Below, piece after piece: positions 17,080 to 23,742 of a stretch of 48,004 nt of DNA. Under the pieces are notes generated by a model. That model was not told the origin of the DNA. It did not search any database and saw only the letters and a list, made by a program, of their open reading frames with translations. Source of the DNA: Burkholderia guangdongensis (lineage in GTDB: Bacteria > Pseudomonadota > Gammaproteobacteria > Burkholderiales > Burkholderiaceae); contig NZ_JACBNX010000032.1 in assembly GCF_013403875.1 (NCBI RefSeq), forward strand, positions 1 to 48,004. Direction: 5' to 3'. The first letter of the stretch is position 1. The number at the start of each line of letters is the position of its first letter. The position numbers and the translations under genes were made by a program.

Positions 17080-19076
17080 TGCTCGTTCTCCTCGCCGCGG
17101 CTGAGCAGGATGTCGCCCGCGGAGTTGATTTCGAAGTGCCAGCCCGCGTCGATGCGCCCGGTGAAGAAATCCTCCTCGAGCACGGCCGGGCCGGCCGCGC
17201 GCACCGCGACGCCCTTCGGCTGATCCTCGACGCGATAGAGCGGCAGCTCGGCCTCGTGCCCGTCGACGACGACGAGGCGCGTGTCGCGCGTGATCGCGAC
17301 CTGATGGCCGCCGTCGCCGAAGCGGCCGGCGAGCGTCGCCTGCGGCATGCGTTTCACCGCGGTCAGCGACACCGACAGCGTCGCGCCCGGCTGAAGACCG
17401 GCCGGCAGCGTCTGCCCGCGCAGCGCGTGCTCGACGGTCCGCCCGTCCGCGCCGGTCGCTTCGAGCGCGTAGATCAGCCGGCAGTCGTCGATCTGCGCGT
17501 CCTCGCCGAACATCGCGCGCGACGCCTGCGTGAACAGCGCGTCCATCGCGGCCGCCAGCGCGTCGTCGGTCGCGTCCGCGAGCGGCGCCGAGAAGCTGTG
17601 CCCGACGTCCGAGAAGCCGATCCCGTACGCGGAGAACACCGCCGCGAGCCCCGGAATCAACACGCGCGTCACGCCGATCGCTTCCGCGACGCGGCACGCA
17701 ACGAGCGCGCCCGCGCCGCCGAACGCGGCCAGCGTCGTGTCGGGCCGGATCTCCGTGTACGCGGTGAGACTGTCGGCGACCTTCGCCACCCACGCGGCTT
17801 CCATCGCGGACAGCGCCTCCCGGTCGCCCATCTGCAGCGGATCGGCGACGTGCGCGCGGATCGCGGCGAGCGCGCGCGCCTTGTCGAGCGTCAGCTTGCC
17901 GCCGAAGAACGACGCCGGATCGAGCAGGCCCGACAGCGTGAACGCATCGGTGATCGTCGCCTGCGTGCCGCCGAGCCCGAAGCACGCGGGCCCCGGCGCG
18001 CTGCCGACGCTTTCCGGGCCGACCGCGATGCGCTCGCCGTCCGCGCGGATGATCGAGCTGCCGCCGACGCCCGCGCTGACGACATCGCACAGCGCGAACG
18101 ACGTGGTCACGCCCTCGACGTTGCCGCGCCGGTCCGCGCGCACGCCGCGCTCGTCGACGACGCCGATGTCCGTCGTCGTGCCGCCGATGTCCATCGACAG
18201 CAGATGCTTCAGCCCGTAATGCGCGGCCAGCACGCGCGCGCCTTCCATCCCGCCGCGCGGGCCGGAACTGTAGGTCTTCAACGCGATCGTCTTCGCGACG
18301 CGTCCCGCGTAGCCGTCGTTGCGGAACACGAGCAGCGGGCTTTGCGCGCGCGCATCGCGCAGCTTCTGCTCGGCGCTGTACAGGAAGCGCTCCATCGCCG
18401 GATGCAGGAACGCGTTGAACAGCGTGGTCCAGGTGCGGCGCACGTCGTTCGCGTCGTCCGCGACTTCGTGCGCGTACAGGATCGGCAGCGCGCCGAGCAG
18501 ATGCGGCGGAAAGCTGCGCAGCAGCTTGCGCTTCAGACGCTGCTCGACTTCCGCGCGCCGCGGACCGCCGATCGACACGACGAGCCGGTTCGCGCCCGAC
18601 GCCGCAAGCTCGCCGACCGCGCGCACTACGTCCGCTTCGAACACTTCGCCGGACAGCGCGACCGCGCGCTCGCCGATCACCGCGTCGAACAGGCCGGCCG
18701 CGCCGTCGGCCGCGCGCACCTGCTCGACCGTGAGCGATCCGCCGACCACGAGCCCGAGCCGCGGCCCCTTGCGCTCGACGAGCGCGTTCGTGCCCTGGGT
18801 CGTCGAATAGCGGATCGCGGCGGTCGACAGCAGCAGCGCCTCGAGGTCCTCCTTGCCGTACACCGCTTCGGACGCCTTGCGCAGCCCGTCGAACAGGCAC
18901 TGCGACAGATCGTGCGGCGTCGTCAGCGTCTTCGTGCGGACGACCTTGTCGCCGTCCATCACGCAGATGTCGGTCAGCGTGCCGCCGTTGTCGATGTTGA
19001 TCAGGCGATGCCGCGCGAGCCGGGTGCTCCCCGCGCCCGGCCGCACGTCGCCGGTGGGTTCGGATGAAATGGTCAT
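17076..19076 (-). CDS. apcA: Acetophenone carboxylase HyuA-like ATPase subunit (first copy)
   Basis: Hydantoinase A-type subunit, 666 residues, first gene of the carboxylase operon. Phosphate-binding loops: INIDNGGTLTDICVMDGDKV (an Asn replaces the usual residue before GGT) and LSMDIGGTTTDIGVVDE. Other family blocks: YSTTQGTNALVERKGPRLG, YSSGPRGGMEGARVL, SAGVGGSSIIRADG, GSAPGPACFGLGG, AAFGGAGALVACRVAEAIGV. Together with apcC it gives the two non-identical ATPase subunits characteristic of acetophenone carboxylase, where two ATP are reported consumed per ketone. The ATG at 19076 has GAGAGA upstream; longer in-frame starts would place promoter sequence inside the gene. It overlaps apcB by four bases and has its own promoter/operator (19171-19246). 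Confidence 0.85.
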   Translation of the reverse strand: MTISSEPTGDVRPGAGSTRLARHRLINIDNGGTLTDICVMDGDKVVRTKTLTTPHDLSQCLFDGLRKASEAVYGKEDLEALLLSTAAIRYSTTQGTNALVERKGPRLGLVVGGSLTVEQVRAADGAAGLFDAVIGERAVALSGEVFEADVVRAVGELAASGANRLVVSIGGPRRAEVEQRLKRKLLRSFPPHLLGALPILYAHEVADDANDVRRTWTTLFNAFLHPAMERFLYSAEQKLRDARAQSPLLVFRNDGYAGRVAKTIALKTYSSGPRGGMEGARVLAAHYGLKHLLSMDIGGTTTDIGVVDERGVRADRRGNVEGVTTSFALCDVVSAGVGGSSIIRADGERIAVGPESVGSAPGPACFGLGGTQATITDAFTLSGLLDPASFFGGKLTLDKARALAAIRAHVADPLQMGDREALSAMEAAWVAKVADSLTAYTEIRPDTTLAAFGGAGALVACRVAEAIGVTRVLIPGLAAVFSAYGIGFSDVGHSFSAPLADATDDALAAAMDALFTQASRAMFGEDAQIDDCRLIYALEATGADGRTVEHALRGQTLPAGLQPGATLSVSLTAVKRMPQATLAGRFGDGGHQVAITRDTRLVVVDGHEAELPLYRVEDQPKGVAVRAAGPAVLEEDFFTGRIDAGWHFEINSAGDILLSRGEENEQ

Positions 19077-19170
19077 GAACTCTCTCGCTTCGTGAAGGGC
19101 CACGGAAAGAAAAGGGAATGCACGGTGTCTCCTGTCTGTCTGTTTGTTTGTTCGCGTTCGTCGTGGAATC

Positions 19171-19246
19171 AGTCTAGGCAGCGGCCCGGTTCGCCACCCC
19201 ACCCGTTCGGGTAGTCGTGGGACATGGATTGCCCGCATCCGCGGGC
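19171..19246 (-). promoter_or_regulatory. apcA promoter with composite activator site
   Basis: On the plus strand CCACCCGTTCGGGTAG (19199-19214) is a nearly perfect inverted repeat. Exactly 8 nt later comes CATGGATT (19223-19230), then the dyad GCCCGC-ATCC-GCGGGC (19231-19246). A -10-like TAGACT lies at 19176-19171 on the minus strand, 22 nt from the palindrome, and no good -35 box is present. This puts the palindrome centre near -42, where class II activators sit. The same arrangement recurs before the porin gene (21288-21361). The apcA ATG is 123 nt from the palindrome. Confidence 0.6.
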
Positions 19247-19254
19247 GACATGCG

Positions 19255-20085
19255 TCAGACGCGGCCCGACGCGTGCGCGCCCGCGCGCTCGAGCGCCGGC
19301 TTCACGCTGTCGATCGCGCCGCCACCGTCGCACGGAATCACCGCGCCCGACACGTACGACGCATACGGTGACGCGAGGAACAGCGCGAGATTCGCGATGT
19401 CGTCCGCCGTGCCGAAGCGGCGCAGCGGCACCGCCGCTTCGGCCGCCGCGAGCTCGTCGTCCGTGCGTGCGATCAGCTTGCGAAAGCCTTCCGTTCCGTC
19501 GATCGGGCCAGGCGAGATCGCGTTCACGCGCACGCCGTACTCGCCCCATTCGAGCGCGAGCACGCGCGTGAGCTGGTCGATGCCGGCTTTCGCGGCGGCC
19601 GCATGCGCCTGATGGCGCATCGGCACGCTCGCCTGCGGTGCGGTGATGTTCACGATCGACGCGCCCGGCTTGCGCAGATGCGCGTAGGCCTGCCGCATCA
19701 CGTTGAACGAGCCGATCAGGTCGATGTCGACGACCGTGCGAAAGCCGTTCGCCGACATCGCATTCGCTTCGCAGAGAAAGTTGCCCGCCGCTCCGGAGAT
19801 CAGAGCGTCGATCGGCCCGAAGCGGCTCGCCGCGCCGTCGAACGCCGCGCCGACCGCGTCGAAGTCGCGCACGTCCCCGCACGCGCCATGAACTTGCGCG
19901 CCGTGAACTTGCGCGCCCTGGCCGGCGAGCGCGGCGAGCGCCGCGTCGACGTTCTCGCGCTTGCGGCTCGCGACGCTGACGTTCGCGCCGCATCGCACGA
20001 AAGCCTGCGCGATGCCGAAGTTGATGCCGGTCGTGCCGCCGAACACGAACACGTGACGGCCGCTGAAATCGATATCGAGTTGCAC
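19255..20085 (-). CDS. Atypical short-chain dehydrogenase/reductase, DECR2-like
   Basis: Rossmann-fold oxidoreductase, 276 residues. The cofactor loop is FGGTTGINFGIAQ (residues 15-27), followed by CGDVRDF and the NNAG-equivalent SGAAGNF (97-103). The classical Ser-Tyr-Lys catalytic set is incomplete: Lys166 is present in HAAAAKAGIDQLTR, but the tyrosine position is Ala162 and the serine position is Ala149. This segment plus RVNAISPGPIDGTEG closely resembles peroxisomal-type 2,4-dienoyl-CoA reductases. In Aromatoleum the neighbouring gene is a 1-phenylethanol dehydrogenase, so alcohol oxidation was expected, but these residues argue for a different reaction. The start is GTG with AGGAGG upstream. 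It lies 36 nt after the porin stop (one transcript) and 178 nt before apcA. A five-residue duplication (AQVHG twice) is present near residue 60. Confidence 0.82.
   Translation of the reverse strand: MQLDIDFSGRHVFVFGGTTGINFGIAQAFVRCGANVSVASRKRENVDAALAALAGQGAQVHGAQVHGACGDVRDFDAVGAAFDGAASRFGPIDALISGAAGNFLCEANAMSANGFRTVVDIDLIGSFNVMRQAYAHLRKPGASIVNITAPQASVPMRHQAHAAAAKAGIDQLTRVLALEWGEYGVRVNAISPGPIDGTEGFRKLIARTDDELAAAEAAVPLRRFGTADDIANLALFLASPYASYVSGAVIPCDGGGAIDSVKPALERAGAHASGRV
19888..19917. repeat. 15-nt tandem duplication inside the reductase gene
   Basis: Two adjacent 15-nt units share TGAACTTGCGCGCC (19889-19902 and 19904-19917). They encode AQVHG twice near residues 58-67, in a surface region between the second Rossmann strand and the CGDVRD motif. 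The frame is kept. Confidence 0.8.
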
Positions 20086-20121
20086 ACTGTCCTCCTGCGT
20101 TGCGTGATGCGCCGGCGCGCG

Positions 20122-21207
20122 TCAGAACAAATGACGAATGCCGAGCGCGGCGCCGAACGTCGTTCCCGACGCGCCGAACAGCGCGCCGTTCGTCGACAGG
20201 CCCGTGTCCATCAGCCCGTGGTTGTCGACGAAGCCGACCTGGCCGTACAGCGAAGTCGCCTTCGACAACCCGTAAGTCAAGCCGGTCGCCGCGAGGATCG
20301 AATGGTTGTGCGTGTCGTTGCCGTCGCTCGTGTACCAGACGCCCGCATCCGCGAGCACGGCCGGCGTGAACTGGACGCTCAGGCCGCCGCCGTAGGTGCG
20401 GTTGTCGAACGAACCCGCGACCTTGAGGTTCGTGTACGACGCCTTCACGGTCAGGTCTCCGAACCGGTAGCTCGCGCCGACCGTGCGGCCCGAGAACGGC
20501 ACGGTGCTCGGCACCGGCGTCGACGCGGCAGTGCCGCCCGCATTGCCGCTGTACATCGCGGCGCTGACGAAGAGCGGGCCGTACGTGTAATCGAGGCTCG
20601 CCGAATACTGGCGGCCCGCCTGGAAGTTGCCGGCGACGCCGCCGAGCGCGAGCATCGCGCTGCCCCGGAAACCGGCGATCGTCGGGCTCGTATAGGAGAT
20701 CGCGTTCGCGTTGAAGATGCCGGTGACGAGCACGCTGCCGACATAGATCGGCACGCCGCTGCCGAAGTACGACACGTTGCGCGCGTCGGTCGAAATCAGC
20801 GACAGCACGAACGGCGAGAACTGAAGGCCCGCCTTCACGGTGCCGTAGTCGCTCGCGAGGCCGACCCACGCCTGACGGCCGAACAGGTTGCCGTTCGAAT
20901 CGGCGAAACCGCCGTTCGTCACGTCGATCCCGCTTTCGAGCGCGAAAATCGCCTTCAGGCCGCCGCCGAGGTCTTCGGTGCCTTTCAGGCCAAACAGCGA
21001 CGGCGTCATCCCGCCCGTGATCATCGAGAACTGGTGGCCGGCGTTCTGCCCGGTGACTGGATTGAGCGACTTGCTCGTATAAAGGAGCCCGGCGTCGACG
21101 ATGCCGTACAGCGTCACGCTGCTTTGCGCGTGCGCGGACGATCCGAGCGTGCCGAGCAATGCGCCGGCCACGATGGCGATGCGTTTGCGGGGAGGATGTC
21201 GCGTCAT
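20122..21207 (-). CDS. Gram-negative porin (Porin_4/OmpC-like)
   Basis: Outer-membrane porin precursor of 361 residues. A signal peptide (basic MTRHPPRKR, hydrophobic IAIVAGALLGTLG, cleavage after AHA) precedes QSSVTLYGIVDAGLLY, the standard first strand of Burkholderia porins. GLKGTEDLGGGLKAIFALESG and RQAWVGL follow, and the protein ends LGIRHLF with the terminal phenylalanine used for outer-membrane insertion. The Shine-Dalgarno AGGAGA supports 21207. As first gene of a two-gene unit with the reductase, under a promoter sharing the apcA operator, it probably admits the pathway substrate or related aromatic compounds. Confidence 0.92.
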   Translation of the reverse strand: MTRHPPRKRIAIVAGALLGTLGSSAHAQSSVTLYGIVDAGLLYTSKSLNPVTGQNAGHQFSMITGGMTPSLFGLKGTEDLGGGLKAIFALESGIDVTNGGFADSNGNLFGRQAWVGLASDYGTVKAGLQFSPFVLSLISTDARNVSYFGSGVPIYVGSVLVTGIFNANAISYTSPTIAGFRGSAMLALGGVAGNFQAGRQYSASLDYTYGPLFVSAAMYSGNAGGTAASTPVPSTVPFSGRTVGASYRFGDLTVKASYTNLKVAGSFDNRTYGGGLSVQFTPAVLADAGVWYTSDGNDTHNHSILAATGLTYGLSKATSLYGQVGFVDNHGLMDTGLSTNGALFGASGTTFGAALGIRHLF

Positions 21208-21287
21208 CTGATTCGTCTCCTGATGTTTTTGCTGTTGAACAAGCGCTGCCCGAACGCGGCATCGCCTCGTAATGTCCATCGAGAGGC

Positions 21288-21361
21288 AGTGTAGGGATCG
21301 AGGAGGGGGGCGATCGCTACCCGTTCGGGTAGTTCGCGTGCATGGATTCCCCGGATCGGGG
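21288..21361 (-). promoter_or_regulatory. Porin promoter with composite activator site
   Basis: The perfect palindrome CTACCCGTTCGGGTAG (21317-21332, 7-bp arms) is followed after exactly 8 nt by CATGGATT (21341-21348) and the dyad CCCCG-GAT-CGGGG (21349-21361). A -10-like TACACT lies at 21293-21288 on the minus strand, 23 nt from the palindrome. The layout equals that before apcA. The divergent Rieske/FAD gene begins 99 nt on the other side, so the site could serve both directions. Confidence 0.6.
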
Positions 21362-21459
21362 TCCGTACGCTTGGTTTGCGCGCCGCGTGATCTGTACCTT
21401 TTTCTTCGACACAGCGAGGCCGATAATGGCTGTATCTCCAGTGAGCAAGGAGACCGGCC

Positions 21460-22986
21460 ATGACCGAACACTCTTCTTCCCCCGACGACCCCGACCTCAC
21501 CCAGGGCGTGCCGCTGGCCGACATCGCCGACGGCGCGATGGTGACGGGCCACGTCGGCGACGAGCCCGTGCTGCTCGTGCGCCGCGCCGGCGCGCTGTTC
21601 GCGATCGGCGCGACGTGCACGCACTATGGCGCGCCGCTGGCCGACGGCCTCGTGGTCGGCGACACGATCCGATGCCCGTGGCATCACGCATGCTTCAGCC
21701 TTCGTCACGGCGAGGTGCTCGGCGCGCCTGCGCAGGACGACCTGAAATGCTGGCGCGTCGAGCAGCACGACGGCCGCGCGTTCGTGCGCGACGCACTGCC
21801 GGCGGCGCAGGCGCCGGAACCCGCCGCCGCGTCACTTCCCGCGTCGGTGGTGATCGTCGGCGGCGGCGCGGCCGGCAATGCCGCGGCCGACACGTTGCGG
21901 CGGCAACGTTATGCGGGCCCCGTCACGCTGTTCAGCGCGGATCGCGCGCTGCCGTACGATCGGCCGAATCTGTCGAAGGACTATCTCGCCGGCACCGCGC
22001 AGGCCGACTGGCTGCCGTTGCGGCCCGACGGGTTCTATGCGGATAAAGGGATCGACGTGCGCCGCGACGTGCGCGTCGTCAAGCTCGATCCCGCGCAAAA
22101 AACCGTCACGCTATCGGACGGCAGCGTCGTGACCTACGGCGCGCTGCTGCTCGCGACGGGCGCCGAGCCGGCGCGGCTCGCGGTGCCCGGCGCGACGTTG
22201 CCGCACGTGGCCGTGCTCCGCACGCTGGCCGACTGCGACGCGCTGATCGCGCAGGCCGAGACCGCGCACCGGTGCGTGATCGTCGGCGCGAGCTTCATCG
22301 GGCTCGAAGCCGCGGCCGCGCTGCGCGCGCGCGGGCTCGAAGTACACGTCGTCGCGCCCGAGGCGCGGCCGATGGAGCGCGTGCTCGGCGCGACGCTCGG
22401 CGACATGCTCCAGGCGCTTCACGAATCACATGGCGTGCAATTTCATCTCGAATCGACGATCGCGGAAATCGAAGCGGATCGCGTGACGCTGTCGACCGGC
22501 GTCGAACTGGCTACCGATCTGGTCGTGACCGGGATCGGCGTGCGCCCCGACGTGACGCTCGCGCAGACGGCCGGCCTCGCGATCGACCGCGGCGTGTCGG
22601 TCGACGCGTTCCTGCAGACGAGCGCGCCGGGCATCTACGCGGCCGGCGACATCGCGCGCTGGCCGGACGCGCGAACCGGCGAGCGCATTCGCGTCGAGCA
22701 CTGGGTCGTCGCCGAGCGCCAGGGTGCGGTCGCCGCGCGCAACATCCTCGGGCAGCGGCGGCGGTTCGCGGCGGTGCCATTCTTCTGGACGCAGCATTAC
22801 GACGTCGCGGTCAACTACGTCGGCCATGCGGAGCAATGGGATCGTGTCGACGTCGACGGCGATCCGGCCGCGCACGACTGCTCGGTCACCTACTGGCGCA
22901 ACGGCACGCGGCTCGCCGTCGCCACCGTCGGGCGCGATCTCGCGAGCCTGCGCGTGGAAGCCGAATTCGAGCAGGAGATGCCTTGA
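21460..22986 (+). CDS. Rieske [2Fe-2S]/FAD-dependent oxidoreductase fusion
   Basis: Fusion flavoprotein of 508 residues. The N-terminal Rieske domain has CTH at 53-55 and CPWH at 72-75, giving C-X-H-X16-C-X2-H ligands. A pyridine nucleotide-disulphide reductase fold follows: FAD loop VVIVGGGAAGNAAADTLR (~130-147), substrate-side PYDRPNLSKDYLAG, NAD(P) loop CVIVGASFIGLEAAAALRAR (~270), and the second FAD motif SAPGIYAAGDIARWP. The architecture matches AIFM3-like reductases, proposed to pass electrons from NAD(P)H to ferredoxin-type partners. The ATG has AAGGAG upstream, and a GATAAT at 21422-21427 may be its -10 box. It is divergent from the porin and shares the 252-nt intergenic region with the composite operator. 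No oxygenase partner is found in the window. Confidence 0.88.
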   Translation: MTEHSSSPDDPDLTQGVPLADIADGAMVTGHVGDEPVLLVRRAGALFAIGATCTHYGAPLADGLVVGDTIRCPWHHACFSLRHGEVLGAPAQDDLKCWRVEQHDGRAFVRDALPAAQAPEPAAASLPASVVIVGGGAAGNAAADTLRRQRYAGPVTLFSADRALPYDRPNLSKDYLAGTAQADWLPLRPDGFYADKGIDVRRDVRVVKLDPAQKTVTLSDGSVVTYGALLLATGAEPARLAVPGATLPHVAVLRTLADCDALIAQAETAHRCVIVGASFIGLEAAAALRARGLEVHVVAPEARPMERVLGATLGDMLQALHESHGVQFHLESTIAEIEADRVTLSTGVELATDLVVTGIGVRPDVTLAQTAGLAIDRGVSVDAFLQTSAPGIYAAGDIARWPDARTGERIRVEHWVVAERQGAVAARNILGQRRRFAAVPFFWTQHYDVAVNYVGHAEQWDRVDVDGDPAAHDCSVTYWRNGTRLAVATVGRDLASLRVEAEFEQEMP

Positions 22987-23087
22987 CGATGACGACGACG
23001 TTCAGGCCGGGCGATCGGGTGCAGCATTTGACGCTCGTCGAATTTCGTGGATAACTTGCCGGATCCACTACTCCCGGGAGCCCGAGC

Positions 23088-23723
23088 ATGCCCATCCACA
23101 CCTGGCTCGCCTTCGTCGGCGCGAGCGTCGTCGTACTGTTGATCCCCGGCCCGACGATCCTGCTGGTCATCGGCGATTCGCTCGCCAACCGCGGCCGCTC
23201 GACGTGGAGCACGGTGGCCGGCGTGGCTGCCGGCGACACCACCGCGATGTCGATCTCGCTGGCCGGCGCGGGCGCTCTGCTGGCCGCGTCGGCGTCGGCC
23301 TTCACGGTGCTCAAGCTGGCCGGCGGCTCGTATCTGCTCTATCTGGGGATCAAGTCCGTTCTGAGCGCGCGGCGCCTGCGCGACGACGCGCCCGACGCCA
23401 CGCTCCCGATCCAGCAGAAATCCGCCCGCCGCCGCTTCCTGGCGGCCTGGACCGTGACCGCGCTGAACCCGAAGAGCATCGTGTTCTTCGTCGCGTTCGT
23501 GCCGCAGTTCATGTCGGCGGACCGGACCTTCGTGTCGCAGAGTGCGATCCTGCTGCCGACCTTCGTGTGCCTGGCCGCCGTCAACGCGTCGATGTACGCG
23601 CTCGCGGCGAAGGCGCTCGCCCATCGCCTCACCAGCGTGGCGGCGCAGCGTCGGTTCGGTTATGCGGGGGGCGCGGTGATGATGGGGGCGGGTACGGTTA
23701 CGCTTGCGATGCAGGCGGGTTGA
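23088..23723 (+). CDS. LysE/RhtB-family amino-acid exporter
   Basis: Membrane protein of 211 residues with about six hydrophobic segments. The N-terminal LLIPGPTILLVIGDSLANRG carries the family's PGP motif, and the middle NPKSIVFFVAFVPQFM is the conserved export signature after TM3. Relatives efflux homoserine, threonine, lysine or other neutral solutes. The substrate here is unknown. The preceding 100 nt hold a 21-codon frame that I do not accept as a gene. It converges on the phospholipase gene with 19 nt between the stops. Confidence 0.88.
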   Translation: MPIHTWLAFVGASVVVLLIPGPTILLVIGDSLANRGRSTWSTVAGVAAGDTTAMSISLAGAGALLAASASAFTVLKLAGGSYLLYLGIKSVLSARRLRDDAPDATLPIQQKSARRRFLAAWTVTALNPKSIVFFVAFVPQFMSADRTFVSQSAILLPTFVCLAAVNASMYALAAKALAHRLTSVAAQRRFGYAGGAVMMGAGTVTLAMQAG

Positions 23724-23742
23724 TCAACGACGGATCGGCACC

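Noticed and set aside
14631..19067. Long plus-strand frames opposite apcC, apcB and apcA
   Set aside because: Same antisense artefact; no recognisable domains.
12205..19076. Hydantoinase or 5-oxoprolinase operon
   Set aside because: HyuA/HyuB similarity is shared by the superfamily, but the zinc-ribbon small subunit, two HyuA-type subunits and the 3-oxoacid-CoA ligase fit ketone carboxylase.
22989..23054. 21-codon frame after the Rieske/FAD gene
   Set aside because: No good ribosome site, no known family and too short to separate from chance; possibly a gene remnant.
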